A DNA stretch of 64,000 bases from Planctomycetia bacterium (lineage in GTDB: Bacteria; Planctomycetota; Planctomycetia; Pirellulales; Thermoguttaceae): NCBI GenBank assembly GCA_030539035.1, contig JAUNSU010000001.1, forward strand, positions 6,700 through 70,699, written 5' to 3'. Below, one piece after another: positions 27,060 through 36,414 of the stretch. The notes below the pieces were generated by a model. The model saw only the letters and a program-made list of their open reading frames with translations. It made no database searches and had not been told where the DNA came from. The position numbers were made by a program, and so were the translations under genes. Within the stretch, counting starts at the first letter, position 1; the number at the start of each line of letters is the position of its first letter.

Positions 27060-28284
27060 ATTCTTTGACCTTTTCGATCCACTTTTCCCCGATCGGAACA
27101 TTGTTTTCGGAACAGTAGTAGTCCCATACGGAGGAGATCGGCATTGATCGCAGTTCTTCAAGCATTGCGAGCCGTCGGGAATAGTCCCCTTCTTTTTCCC
27201 ATTGACGCATTTGGGCAAGCGGTTCCAGAAGGGCCATCAGAAGACTGCGGAGCATCGCACGGGTCCCAATTGTCCAAGCAGCGATTCGATTGATCGTTGC
27301 GTCGAAATAATCGAGTCCGATATGGACCCGATTCAGGAGATTATTGCGGACCAGTTCTTCCGCGATCGCCTTGAGCTCATCGTTCCAGATCACGACATGA
27401 TCGCTGTCCCAGCGAACGCCCCGGCTTACATGAAGAAGCATTTCTTTTACATAGAGAGAAATACTGGAGAGTTTATCGGAAATCGTTTCTGTCGGATGAA
27501 AATGTCCGGAGTCCAGGCAGAGCAGTTTATCGTTTTTCATCGCGTATCCCATAAAGAATTCATGGCTTCCGACGACATAGCTTTCGCTGCCGATTCCGAA
27601 CAGTTTGCTTTCGACCGCGTCGAGGACGTGCTTATAATTTCCTTCTGCGAAGATTTCATCCAGGGACTGTTCCATTCTTTTTCGAGGGGCAAGGCGATCG
27701 ACGGGAATATCTTTATATCCGTCGGGCATCCAGAAGTTGATCACGGCGGGCGATCCGAGCTGTTTGCCCATCGCTTCCGCGATTTTTCGGCAGCAGATCC
27801 CATGCTGAACCCAGAACTTGCGGATCTTGCTGTCCGCCGAGGAAAGTGTAAAGCCGGCGTTGGCTTTGGGATGAGAGAAATAGGTCGGATTAAAATCGAG
27901 TCCGAGTTTATTGCTTTTTGCCCAATCGATCCACCCTTGGAAATGGGCCGGTTCGATTTCGTCCCGATCGACTTTTTTGCCATTATTTTCGAGATAAATG
28001 GCGTGAAGATTGAATCGATGTTTTCCGGGGATCAGGGAAAAAGCCAACTCCGCGTCTTTACGAAGTTCGGCGACAGTTCGCGCCTTGCCGGGATAATTTC
28101 CCGTTGCGAGGATTCCGCCTCCTTGAAGCCCGTCTCCCGACTCAAAACCGCCGACATCGTCTCCTTGCCAGCAGTGAAGAGAGATCTTGATTGTCGCGAG
28201 CTTTTTCAGCGCTTTATTTACATCGACGCCGATTTCCGCATACCGTTCACAAGCCATCTGATAATTTTGGGCAATTTTATCCAT
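27031..28284 (-). CDS. rhaA: L-rhamnose isomerase
   Basis: Interconverts L-rhamnose and L-rhamnulose, the first step of rhamnose breakdown; a metal-dependent TIM-barrel enzyme. The N-terminus aligns well with RhaA: SLHCWQGDDVGGFE, then GILATGNYPGKART and LHAIYLE. Conserved metal-ligand regions include DSGHFHPTE and HIGLDYFDA. ATG 28284 follows GGAAAGG at six bases; the upstream TTG at 28299 is less likely. No rhamnulokinase, aldolase or lactaldehyde enzyme is in the window. The regulator at 26130-27059 overlaps its 3' end. Divergent from a tiny lipoprotein gene across a 180-bp region with two inverted repeats. Confidence 0.95.
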   Translation of the reverse strand: MDKIAQNYQMACERYAEIGVDVNKALKKLATIKISLHCWQGDDVGGFESGDGLQGGGILATGNYPGKARTVAELRKDAELAFSLIPGKHRFNLHAIYLENNGKKVDRDEIEPAHFQGWIDWAKSNKLGLDFNPTYFSHPKANAGFTLSSADSKIRKFWVQHGICCRKIAEAMGKQLGSPAVINFWMPDGYKDIPVDRLAPRKRMEQSLDEIFAEGNYKHVLDAVESKLFGIGSESYVVGSHEFFMGYAMKNDKLLCLDSGHFHPTETISDKLSSISLYVKEMLLHVSRGVRWDSDHVVIWNDELKAIAEELVRNNLLNRVHIGLDYFDATINRIAAWTIGTRAMLRSLLMALLEPLAQMRQWEKEGDYSRRLAMLEELRSMPISSVWDYYCSENNVPIGEKWIEKVKEYEKSVLASR

Positions 28285-28379
28285 TTTCAGCCTTTCCAAA
28301 GAAATTATTAAACATTATAATCGAAATAACCGATATATACCGAGAAGGAACGATTCCTTACATGATTCAAATATTAAAA

Positions 28380-28434
28380 TGTGTAAACAAGGTAATTTAC
28401 ACAAGATATAAAATCGAATGATTTCTATCATTCT
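28380..28434. promoter_or_regulatory. Two inverted repeats in the rhaA / small-lipoprotein divergent region
   Basis: TGTGTAAA (28380-28387) and TTTACACA (28396-28403) form a perfect 8-bp inverted repeat around 8 bp, an operator-like dyad. A second dyad, GAATGAT and ATCATTC (28417-28434), follows. Both lie just upstream of the lipoprotein gene at 28462 and in front of the divergent rhaA, so they may be sites for a regulator such as the one encoded next to rhaA (inference). Confidence 0.4.
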
Positions 28435-28461
28435 TTATATTGTACACGGAAGTGAATAAAA

Positions 28462-28614
28462 ATGGAATACCTCAAAATGAAATGGATGTCAATATTCTTG
28501 GTTGTGATCATGATTTTTTCCTGTTTTGCGTTTACAGGTTGCCAATCGACTCAATCCAAAAAGAAGAACGACATGACCGTTGCTGATTTTTTGAGCCAGG
28601 AAAAACCTCGCTGA
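28462..28614 (+). CDS. Very small lipoprotein (50 aa), unknown function
   Basis: A 50-residue frame, MEYLKMKWMSIFLVVIMIFS at its start, with a hydrophobic signal and the lipobox FTGC (Cys27). The mature part is only 24 residues, lysine-rich then acidic (QSTQSKKKNDMTVADFLSQEKPR after the Cys). The signal/lipobox arrangement, the operator-like repeats upstream and the strong terminator 25 bp downstream argue for a real gene. No family is recognised. Its role could be structural, like other tiny envelope lipoproteins, but nothing in the sequence shows this. Confidence 0.6.
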   Translation: MEYLKMKWMSIFLVVIMIFSCFAFTGCQSTQSKKKNDMTVADFLSQEKPR

Positions 28615-28638
28615 AAAAGAATGCGGGAATATAAGAAT

Positions 28639-28682
28639 AAAAAAAGAGAGTTCCTTTTGCGAAAGGGAGCTCTCTTTTTTTG
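28639..28682. terminator. Bidirectional intrinsic terminator between the small lipoprotein gene and metK
   Basis: AAAAAGAGAG-TTCCTTT pairs with AAAGGGA-GCTCTCTTTTT around a GCG loop, with A- and T-runs on the two sides. It can end both the plus-strand lipoprotein transcript and the minus-strand metK transcript. Confidence 0.9.
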
Positions 28683-28718
28683 CATCTGCATTATAAACGG
28701 GAAATGGGATAAAAAGGA

Positions 28719-29870
28719 TCAGAAGGCTTTTTTGAGTTCTTCCGCCTTATCGGTTTTTTCCCAAGTGAATTCGGGTTCGTTTCTTCCGAAATGGCCGCCG
28801 TAGGAGGTCTTTTCGAAGATCGGCTGCCGAAGCTGGAGGTATTCAATAATTCCGCCGGGTGAAAGCGGAAAGATCTCCTGGATTACTTTGCTGAGTTTCT
28901 CTTCACAAACTTTACCTGTTCCGGCGAGATCGACCAGAACGCTGACCGGTTTTGCAACTCCAATCGCATAAGCGATCTGGATTTCGCAGGAGTCGGCCAA
29001 TCCGGCGGCAACGACATTCTTGGCGACATACCGCGCCATATAGGCCGCGCTTCGGTCGACTTTGGTCGGATCTTTTCCGGAAAAAGCGCCACCGCCGTGT
29101 CGAGCCCATCCGCCGTAAGTATCGACGATGATTTTACGTCCGGTCAAGCCGCAATCTCCATGGGGTCCGCCGACGATAAACTGACCGGTCGGATTGATGA
29201 AGTAATTGATCCCGTCTTTAGAAAGATCTTCAGGAAGACAGGGATTGATGATGTTCGGAATGGCCCATTCGGCGATTTTTTTCTGATCGACGGACGGATC
29301 ATGCTGAGTGGAAAGAACAACGGAATCGATTCGAACCGGCTTGTTTCCCTCATATTCGACGGTTACCTGGCTCTTGCTGTCGGGTCGAAGCCAATTGACC
29401 TTCTCCGCAAAGCGGGCTTCGGTCAACTTGTTGGTGATTCTGTGGGCAAGGGCGATCGGAAGCGGCATGTATTCCTCGGTCTGATTGCAGGCGAATCCGA
29501 AAACAAGGCCTTGATCTCCCGCGCCGATATCCTTGGTTGGTGTTGCGTTGACGCCCATCGCGATATCAGGGCTTTGCCGGTCCAGGGAGACCATTACCGC
29601 ACAAGTATCCGCGCAGATCCCCCATTGATCGTCGGTATATCCGACCCTTCGAATCGCATTTCGAACAAGAGTTTGATAGTCGAGACGGGCATTCGTTGTG
29701 ATTTCGCCGGCAATAATGGCAACTCCAGTGGTTACCATGGTCTCACAGGCAACCCGACTCATCGGATCTTCTCTTAAACAACCATCCAAAACGGTATCGG
29801 AAATACGGTCCGCCAATTTGTCCGGATGGCCCATACTTACCGCTTCACTGGTGAAAAGTCTTTTTCCCAT
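28719..29870 (-). CDS. metK: S-adenosylmethionine synthetase
   Basis: Makes S-adenosylmethionine from methionine and ATP in the cytoplasm. Family hallmarks are present: [20 protein letters not shown] at the start, [12 protein letters not shown] in the middle and the P-loop-like [16 protein letters not shown]. Length (383 aa) is standard. ATG 29870 is preceded by AAGAGGAG at good spacing; the longer frame to 29939 is not needed. It is divergent from the 30178 gene. The upstream region (29871-30177) shows no SAM-riboswitch architecture I can recognise. The downstream end is protected by the terminator at 28639-28682. Confidence 0.97.
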   Translation of the reverse strand: MGKRLFTSEAVSMGHPDKLADRISDTVLDGCLREDPMSRVACETMVTTGVAIIAGEITTNARLDYQTLVRNAIRRVGYTDDQWGICADTCAVMVSLDRQSPDIAMGVNATPTKDIGAGDQGLVFGFACNQTEEYMPLPIALAHRITNKLTEARFAEKVNWLRPDSKSQVTVEYEGNKPVRIDSVVLSTQHDPSVDQKKIAEWAIPNIINPCLPEDLSKDGINYFINPTGQFIVGGPHGDCGLTGRKIIVDTYGGWARHGGGAFSGKDPTKVDRSAAYMARYVAKNVVAAGLADSCEIQIAYAIGVAKPVSVLVDLAGTGKVCEEKLSKVIQEIFPLSPGGIIEYLQLRQPIFEKTSYGGHFGRNEPEFTWEKTDKAEELKKAF

Positions 29871-30067
29871 CTTTTTCAAGCTCCTCTTGCGTCTTTCCAG
29901 GGAGTCAAATTTCCCTTTAAATGAATCCGTTTCCCGCATTTTTCCTTATCATAAAATGAAAGAAAAGGCGAGAGTACTCCATAAAAGATTTATCGTACAT
30001 CGGAAGACGATTTCCGGCAAGAGGAGTTTCCCGATTTTTTCTCCTTTTTTACGAAATTCGAGTCAAA

Positions 30068-30134
30068 ATGGCAGAAAAGTACTATTAAATGGCAAAATAA
30101 TACTATAGACAATCGAAATACTTTTGAGTATATT
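30068..30134 (+). promoter_or_regulatory. Promoter of the HZS-alpha-like gene with an upstream 21-bp direct repeat
   Basis: TAGACA (30106-30111), 17 bp, TATATT (30129-30134). Directly upstream, ATGGCAGAAAAGTACTAT (from 30068) and ATGGCAAAATAATACTAT (from 30089) form a direct repeat with 21-bp period, about two helical turns, abutting the -35. This layout fits paired activator sites on one face of the DNA. Confidence 0.5.
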
Positions 30135-30177
30135 ATATTTTGTAAACTTAAACACACGATCATAAGGGGAGATAAAA

Positions 30178-33100
30178 ATGAAAAACCGCTGGATTGTCCT
30201 GTTGGCTTCAGTTCTTTTTGCGAATTTGTCCGTTTTTGCCTGCGCGGAAGAGGGGGAATTGATCCCGAAATCCGTTTGGACAGATCAGGAAACCGCGGTT
30301 GCGAAGAAGATCTCCTATGGAGTGAACAGTATGATCGATGAGGATCCGGATACGTTCGCTTCCTTTTTCGACAGTACGCGGACCGGATCGGATCCGAAGG
30401 CGGTTCCGGCAAACGGAAATTTCCCGATCACAACGGAATTCGTTCTGGATCTTGGTCTAAAAGCGAAAATCGTCGGAGTCCGATTCCAGTCCCGTAATGC
30501 CTGGATTACGACTTCGGTGAAAAATGTGAGCGTTTATTCCTGCGATGATCCGAAAGGAAAGACGAATGTTAAGCCGCTTCTCGAAAATGAAGAACTTTTG
30601 CCGACCAACAGTTCTTTTTCAGCTTATGTTCTTTGGAAAGAGCCGGTATCGGTTCAATATCTGCTCGTAAAGGTCAATGATGCGTATCAGAATCGGAATC
30701 GTCGGGTCGATTTTCCTGTTCTTCGGATCTTTCAGGCACAAATCGCGGAGATCCGATGTTTAACGCAGCAGCCCTCCGATCCGTGTAAAAAGAATCCCGC
30801 AAATGTTGCTTATCCGCTTCCGCGATTGCATAAAGACTGGATGATGCAGGATCACGGACCGGATGTATCGTCCTGTTTCCGGTCGGGAACAGACGCGAAA
30901 ATCGAGCAGGCAATGGTTGCTAAGGTTCTTTCGGAAATCGGAAAATCCTCCGATATTTCCGCGTTCAAAAAGATCGAAGACGATCTTGTAAAAGAAAAGT
31001 GCCCGGGTTCAGATCCGCGATGGCGCGATCTCTATTTCAAAGCGTGTGAAAAGCGCCGCAATCTTCGACTGGAATTTCTGCGGGAAGAAACGGACCGGAT
31101 CGTTTATACAAAGCATTATGTATTCGGCGGAACGGAAGGATTGACCGGAATGCCGCAGGGATCCGATGAACAGCATATCGACTTGACTTCGGAACGGCGG
31201 CATGGATCCCAGCTTTGCATGATCACGCTGAACGACGATGGATCGCTCAAGCACGAGGTTCTGATCGAAAAGCCGGAAGGGGTTATTCGGGATCCGTCTC
31301 TCTCTTTTGATGCCAAAAAGCTCCTTTTCTCCATGAGAGACAATTTCACGAAAGACGATTATCATATCTATGAAATGGATCTTGCCAACCGATCTGTTCG
31401 AAAGATCACGTCCAATCCGGTCGTGAACGGAAAAGAGTATCCTTGTGTTGATATGGAGCCCTGCTTTGCGCCATCGGGCGATATTCTGTTTTCCTCAACA
31501 CGGCATGTTCAGATCAATGATTGCTGGCCGAACGCAAATACAAATATCTATACTTGCAAACCGGACGGATCTTTTGTTCGCCGGCTGGGATACGATGAAC
31601 TCGATGTCAATTTTCCGCAGATCCTTCATGATGGACGAGTCCTTTTTACCCGTTGGGAATACAGCGATCGGAACGCCTTCTTTCTTCATCCGCTTTGCAC
31701 AATGAATCCGGACGGAACCACACAAACCGAGTATTGCGGAAATAATTCCATGTTCCCGTCTTCTTACATTCAGGCGCGGCCGATTCCCGACTCGACAAAG
31801 CTGATCGCAACGATCAGCGGACATCATGTTCTTCATAAAGGGAAGATGGCTCTGATTGACCGTTCGCTTGGAACCCAGGATGGGAAGAACATCGAATTTG
31901 TCGCCGGATCTTCTCCGGACGGGACGCCCGGCCGACTGCGGTCCTCAATTAAAACGACAGGTGTTCACGATTCTTCCGTCGACTTTTTCGGACAGAAAGG
32001 GCCTCAATACCAGTATCCTTTTGCCCTCGATGAAGATCATTATCTGCTCGCATATTGTCCCGAAGGCTGGTTGTATGATTACGGTCCGTTCTGTCCGCCG
32101 TTCGGAATTTACTTCATGTCCGCGGCGGGAGAACGCGAACTTTTGGCTTTCGATTGGCTGATCTCCAGCGGACAGCCGGTTCCGATTATCGAAAGGGAAG
32201 TTCCTCCTGTCCGGCCTTCCTCGATCGACTTTACAAAGAATACAGGTGTATTTGATATTCAGGACATATATATCGGGCCGGGTCTGAAGGGAATTAAACG
32301 GGGAACCGTTAAAAAACTGCGTGTGGTCGCGCTGGAATACCGCGCCGGAAAAATGGGGAAGGGGACCAACGCCGGAGAAGTATCAAGCGGACTTGCTCAA
32401 ACGCCAATCTCTTTCAACAACGGTTCCTGGGATGTTAAGCATGTCTTGGGCGAAGTCAATGTTGAAGAGGACGGGAGCGTTGCCTTTGAAGTTCCTGCTC
32501 GAACTCCGGTCTATTTTCAGCTCCTCGACGAGAAAGGCTATTGCGTTCAAACGATGCGCAGCTGGGCAACCTTGCAGGGCGGAGAGCATTTCTCCTGTCT
32601 GGGGTGCCATGAGGACAAACTTGATACGCAAATGATGACCCAGGGGCGATCCGCGTCCATTGCGATGCAGCATCCGGCGCAAAAATTACGTCCGATCGGC
32701 GTGAAAAAACATCCGTTCATGGAGCGTTTGGAAAAAGAGAATTGTCTGGATTCCGTGGAGGCTTATCTCGGAGTCAACGCGCCTCCTGTCAATGCGGATC
32801 CTTACGCACAAGTTGCCGGATTCAGCTATCGGCAGGAGATCCAGCCGATTTTGGACAAGCATTGTGTCAGCTGCCATCAGGGCGATACGAAAAACGCGGA
32901 TCCGAAAAAACGTTCCTCTCTCGATCTGCGGGGAACCTTGATCCCAGTCGATCATCTGAAAGTGAGCTGGGATGATGATTATAAACGCCTGTTCTCCCAA
33001 TCGTATCTGAATCTTACCAATCAGGGAAGAAATAAAGGAGGCAAATGGATCCAGTTTCTTGAAGTTCGAAGCCGATCCGACATTTTGCCGCCTTATCACA

Positions 33101-33348
33101 CAGGATCCAGTAAAAGTGCGCTGATGAAGTACCTGGAACCGGATCATTACGGTGTTCAGGTGTCCGATTCCGAAAAACGGACGATCGCCTGCTGGATCGA
33201 TATTCTGATCCCTTATTGCGGATCGTATGTTGAAGCGAATACCTGGACCGATCAGGAAAAAGAGGAATATCTCTATTATGTCAAAAAACGAAGAGATATC
33301 GCGGATCTGGAGCGGCAAACGATCCGGGAATCGCTTAAGAAGAAATAG
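30178..33348 (+). CDS. Secreted hydrazine-synthase-alpha-like dihaem protein with discoidin-type domain
   Basis: Large exported protein (1056 aa) with a signal peptide ending near residue 23 (VFACAEE). Residues about 35-195 look like an F5/8-C (discoidin) sugar-binding fold. A beta-propeller-like middle follows with repeats such as DPSLSFDAKKLLFS, EPCFAPSGDILFSS and DGRVLFTRW, as in HzsA-type proteins. The C-terminal part has two c-type haem motifs, CLGCH (807-811) and CVSCH (896-900), the second in EIQPILDKHCVSCH, which is common in planctomycete cytochrome proteins. It resembles the family named after the hydrazine synthase alpha subunit, but nothing else here indicates anammox metabolism, so a redox or carbohydrate role in the periplasm is more likely. 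AAGGGGAGAT gives a strong ribosome-binding site. Confidence 0.85.
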   Translation: MKNRWIVLLASVLFANLSVFACAEEGELIPKSVWTDQETAVAKKISYGVNSMIDEDPDTFASFFDSTRTGSDPKAVPANGNFPITTEFVLDLGLKAKIVGVRFQSRNAWITTSVKNVSVYSCDDPKGKTNVKPLLENEELLPTNSSFSAYVLWKEPVSVQYLLVKVNDAYQNRNRRVDFPVLRIFQAQIAEIRCLTQQPSDPCKKNPANVAYPLPRLHKDWMMQDHGPDVSSCFRSGTDAKIEQAMVAKVLSEIGKSSDISAFKKIEDDLVKEKCPGSDPRWRDLYFKACEKRRNLRLEFLREETDRIVYTKHYVFGGTEGLTGMPQGSDEQHIDLTSERRHGSQLCMITLNDDGSLKHEVLIEKPEGVIRDPSLSFDAKKLLFSMRDNFTKDDYHIYEMDLANRSVRKITSNPVVNGKEYPCVDMEPCFAPSGDILFSSTRHVQINDCWPNANTNIYTCKPDGSFVRRLGYDELDVNFPQILHDGRVLFTRWEYSDRNAFFLHPLCTMNPDGTTQTEYCGNNSMFPSSYIQARPIPDSTKLIATISGHHVLHKGKMALIDRSLGTQDGKNIEFVAGSSPDGTPGRLRSSIKTTGVHDSSVDFFGQKGPQYQYPFALDEDHYLLAYCPEGWLYDYGPFCPPFGIYFMSAAGERELLAFDWLISSGQPVPIIEREVPPVRPSSIDFTKNTGVFDIQDIYIGPGLKGIKRGTVKKLRVVALEYRAGKMGKGTNAGEVSSGLAQTPISFNNGSWDVKHVLGEVNVEEDGSVAFEVPARTPVYFQLLDEKGYCVQTMRSWATLQGGEHFSCLGCHEDKLDTQMMTQGRSASIAMQHPAQKLRPIGVKKHPFMERLEKENCLDSVEAYLGVNAPPVNADPYAQVAGFSYRQEIQPILDKHCVSCHQGDTKNADPKKRSSLDLRGTLIPVDHLKVSWDDDYKRLFSQSYLNLTNQGRNKGGKWIQFLEVRSRSDILPPYHTGSSKSALMKYLEPDHYGVQVSDSEKRTIACWIDILIPYCGSYVEANTWTDQEKEEYLYYVKKRRDIADLERQTIRESLKKK

Positions 33349-33380
33349 CGTATCCGTTCCTTAGGGACAATGGAATAATT

Positions 33381-33415
33381 CCCCTCTTCCGTTCGTTTGC
33401 GGTCGGAAGAAGGGG
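33381..33415. terminator. Possible terminator hairpin between two convergent genes
   Basis: CCCCTCTTCCG (33381-33391) can pair with CGGAAGAAGGGG (33404-33415) with one bulge. It lies between the convergent 30178 gene and the secA-like gene. There is no clear U-tract. Confidence 0.4.
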
Positions 33416-33458
33416 AAAGAGCGGAAGGCTCTGTTTCTTATTTTTCCTCGAATTATTT

Positions 33459-35423
33459 TTAGTTCGGGGTATCCAGATAAGGATCCTGTCCCATTCCGCG
33501 CTGCATTTTTTTACGTTCTTTTTCGTAATAAAGCATTGTTTTTCGATTTCGATAGCTTTTCCGTTCCACGATTCTTTGAGCGCGGTAGAAGGTTCCTTTT
33601 TTATTTTCAAAATGTTCGTCGGGCGCGTTTTCGCCCAGATTTTTAAGTTTATTTGCCTTTTTGGGACCGTAGGCCTTTTCCAAAATCTCATCTTCGAGAG
33701 AAAGATACTGCCGGTAAGATCCGGGATCGCCCTGTCGACCGCATCGGCCGATCAGCTGGCGGTCAATTCGCGCGGATTCATGAAGTTCTGTACAGATCAC
33801 GTGAAGTCCGCCGGCGGCAACAACTTCTTCGGGCAGCTTGATATCGGTTCCTCGCCCGGCCATATTTGTAGAAACGGTTACCTTGCCCCATTCGCCCGCT
33901 TTTTCCACGATTCCCGCCTCTTCTTCCACATGATTTGCGTTGAGAACCTGATGTTCGATTCCGCGTTCGCGCAAAAGAGAGGAGAGAATTTCCGATTTAT
34001 CAATCGTTCTTGTTCCGATCAGAACCGGACGTCCAAGATCATGCAGTTCGACGATCTCCTTTAAAATTGCTTCCCATTTGCTTTTTTCTGTACTGTAGAT
34101 CTGAAGGGGAAGCTCGACCCGTTGTGGAGGTTTGTTGGTGGGAACAGGGATCACCTTGCATTTATAAATCCGGCGTAATTCGGTTCGGGACGCGTAAGCG
34201 GTTCCGGTCATCCCGGCCAGGTGCGCAAATCGAAGGAAGAAATCCTGAACGGTGATTCGCGCGGCTTGCCCGGTTGCGACCGTAATTTTTACCCCTTCTT
34301 TTGCTTCAACGGCCTGATGGATTCCTTCGCGCCATTTTCGGCCTTCTCCCAATCGCCCGGTAAATTCATCGACAATTACGATTTCTCCATTCCGAACAAC
34401 GAATTGCTGATCCAGTTTGAATTCCCGATCGACTTTGATCGCCCTTTTAATATATTCATAGACATAGAAAAGTCCGATCGTGTCCATTGCGTCCGGTTTT
34501 GGAAGCTGACGGGCCTTGAGACGTCCTTCCCGTGTTAATTCAACCGATTTTTTTTCATGATCGTATTCGTAATCGACATCTTCGATGAACTCGTAAACTT
34601 TATCGGCGGCCCATTTATAGGCTTCAACTTCCTTTTTCTGTTCTTCCGTGGGAAGCGCGCTGATGATCAAAGGAGTACTTGCCTCATCGATCAGAATACT
34701 GTCGGCTTCGTCCACAAGGCAAAAATAAGGCTCTTGGCGCTGGGTCGGTTTTTCGTTGGAAACACGGCCGCCGGTTCCTTCCAGCATTGCTCCGATCACA
34801 TCCGCTTCTCCTTCCCGAATTCTTCTTAAAAGAAGACGGTCGCGGAGAAAGTCGAATCCGAATTCCTTTGCCGTTCCATAGGTAATATCGCAATCATAAG
34901 CCTTTCGCCGCTGATCGGTCGGCTGCTGGCTCTGGATCACTCCCACCTTCATTCCAAGGGCTTTATAGATGGGATCCATCAGCTGGGCATCGCGTGCGGC
35001 AAGATAATCGTTGACGGTTGCGAGCAGAGCGCCTTTTCCCAAAAGGGCATGAAGATAAAGAGGACAGGTTGCCGTCAACGTTTTTCCTTCCCCGGTTTGC
35101 ATCTCGACGATGGAATTATGAAACATTGCGATTCCGCCAAGGATCTGGACATCGAAATGGCGCAAGCCAACGGTCCGCCGGCCCGCTTCACGAACCAGAG
35201 CGAACGCCTGCGGCAAGAGACGAACCAACGGAACCCCGCTGCGCGCTTGATAGCGAAGGGAAAGACTCTTCTTCTTCAGTTCCTGATCGTTCAGTTTACG
35301 AAAATCTTCTTCGAGAGCCTGGATCTTGTCCAACTCGAAAGACCAACGCGCAAGATCCCCTTTCGTCGAAAAAGGAAGATAGCTTTCAAGTTGCCTTTTT
35401 GTTCCACTGGGGATCGCTTCCAA
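33459..35423 (-). CDS. Short SecA-like translocase ATPase
   Basis: ATPase of the SecA family (654 aa versus about 900 or more for canonical SecA). The DEAD motor is complete: Walker A QTGEGKT (109-115), TYGTAKEFGFDFLRD, the DEAD-type VDEADSILIDEA, MTGTAYAS, and motif V/VI (VSTNMAGRGTDIKLP, QLIGRCGRQGDPG). The protein-cross-linking insertion is present. The helical wing/scaffold end and the C-terminal zinc-binding linker of housekeeping SecA are missing; the protein ends soon after GDPGSYRQYLSLEDEIL. This is probably a second, accessory SecA of the kind found in planctomycetes and not the essential one. The start is TTG 35423, preceded by GAGGAA; there is no ATG before residue 100. A Pro-rich lipoprotein gene lies upstream. 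Confidence 0.85.
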   Translation of the reverse strand: MEAIPSGTKRQLESYLPFSTKGDLARWSFELDKIQALEEDFRKLNDQELKKKSLSLRYQARSGVPLVRLLPQAFALVREAGRRTVGLRHFDVQILGGIAMFHNSIVEMQTGEGKTLTATCPLYLHALLGKGALLATVNDYLAARDAQLMDPIYKALGMKVGVIQSQQPTDQRRKAYDCDITYGTAKEFGFDFLRDRLLLRRIREGEADVIGAMLEGTGGRVSNEKPTQRQEPYFCLVDEADSILIDEASTPLIISALPTEEQKKEVEAYKWAADKVYEFIEDVDYEYDHEKKSVELTREGRLKARQLPKPDAMDTIGLFYVYEYIKRAIKVDREFKLDQQFVVRNGEIVIVDEFTGRLGEGRKWREGIHQAVEAKEGVKITVATGQAARITVQDFFLRFAHLAGMTGTAYASRTELRRIYKCKVIPVPTNKPPQRVELPLQIYSTEKSKWEAILKEIVELHDLGRPVLIGTRTIDKSEILSSLLRERGIEHQVLNANHVEEEAGIVEKAGEWGKVTVSTNMAGRGTDIKLPEEVVAAGGLHVICTELHESARIDRQLIGRCGRQGDPGSYRQYLSLEDEILEKAYGPKKANKLKNLGENAPDEHFENKKGTFYRAQRIVERKSYRNRKTMLYYEKERKKMQRGMGQDPYLDTPN

Positions 35424-35511
35424 AACCGGGTTCCTCTATCGTATCGGTGTTCACGCCAAAACCGGATCACGGAATTTTATTCCGGATCCGATTCAAAACG
35501 GCAATTTCGGT

Positions 35512-36414
35512 TTATTCAACAATTGTTCTGAAATGGACTTCCCGCAATTTGGCGGGTTCCGCAAGGAGGGCTTGGGACGATTGCGAGGAGACCGGAATCA
35601 TCATCGGACGAACCGGCTCCAATGAATTCGGATGAACCGGAGCGGAGAATGTCTGATGGGACGGATCCGGAGATTTCGCCGCGTCGGGTGTTCCCTCTTT
35701 GCTCTTATTATCGCCTTTTACAGAGGGTGTGGGAAGTGGGTTCCCCGAGATTTCTTCGGGCTTTTCTCTCTTTGAACCGACGGATGAACTGTTTGTTTCC
35801 TTTTTTTCTCTTTCCTGTCCGGTATTGACAAACGCGGGCTTGCTAACGGGCTTATGATTATCCGCATAGGAACCGAAATCGGAGTTGTCCTTATTCTCTT
35901 TCAAATCCTTGTTTTCCTGCTTCTTCGGGAGAATCGGGAGAATGTTCCTTTCATCTTTTTTCGGAAGATCCGCAGAGACCGGCTTAACGGAAGATTCCCT
36001 GGAATCGGGGCCATCATAGACCGCTGTCTGAATTTTTTCTTTTTCCGGCAATGTCTGTGAAGCCTGAGGTGTTCCCTGGGAATCGGCTTTTTGAGTGATA
36101 CTTCCATTCGGAATCTGTCCGGAACTGTCCGGATACACGATTTTTGTATTGGATCCGCCCGGCGGGAGCGGCGGAGGGGTCGGAGTCGGCGCGGGCGCAA
36201 TGGTCGTATTTATAATCGGCTTCGGAAGCGGTTCCGGGGGTTGAGGAGGAACAACAGGACCCGAACCGGACGGCGCGGACGGTGATTGCGCTGCCGGCGG
36301 AACGGTGTTGTTGAAGGGATTATGGGACTGGTTGTTTGGCGCGGTTGCACACCCTCCTTCAAAAAGGACGGATAAAGCCAAAAACAACAGGGCGCTGTAT
36401 TTACTGGGATTCAT
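35512..36414 (-). CDS. Proline-rich low-complexity lipoprotein, unknown function
   Basis: No family recognised. The start at ATG 36414 is supported by GGAGAG five bases upstream. It begins MNPSKYSALLFLALSVLFEG with a signal ending in the lipobox GGC (Cys about 22), so it should be lipid-anchored in the envelope. The next 60 residues are dominated by proline (PTPTPPPLPPGG), a typical rigid, wall-spanning linker. The remaining 200 residues are hydrophilic, charged and probably disordered (KKQENKDLKENKDN). It lies 88 bp upstream of the short SecA gene on the same strand and may share its transcript. A TonB-like or anchoring role would be speculation. Confidence 0.7.
   Translation of the reverse strand: MNPSKYSALLFLALSVLFEGGCATAPNNQSHNPFNNTVPPAAQSPSAPSGSGPVVPPQPPEPLPKPIINTTIAPAPTPTPPPLPPGGSNTKIVYPDSSGQIPNGSITQKADSQGTPQASQTLPEKEKIQTAVYDGPDSRESSVKPVSADLPKKDERNILPILPKKQENKDLKENKDNSDFGSYADNHKPVSKPAFVNTGQEREKKETNSSSVGSKREKPEEISGNPLPTPSVKGDNKSKEGTPDAAKSPDPSHQTFSAPVHPNSLEPVRPMMIPVSSQSSQALLAEPAKLREVHFRTIVE

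Noticed and set aside
27202-28311. 369-codon plus-strand frame opposite rhaA
   Set aside because: Fully antisense to rhaA, which matches L-rhamnose isomerase along its length.
29871-30000. SAM riboswitch upstream of metK
   Set aside because: I could not find the conserved helices or a terminator/anti-terminator arrangement in the short leader.
30178-33348. Reading the HZS-alpha-like gene as evidence for anammox
   Set aside because: No other hydrazine synthase or hydrazine dehydrogenase gene is in the window, and the HzsA-like family is widespread in non-anammox planctomycetes.
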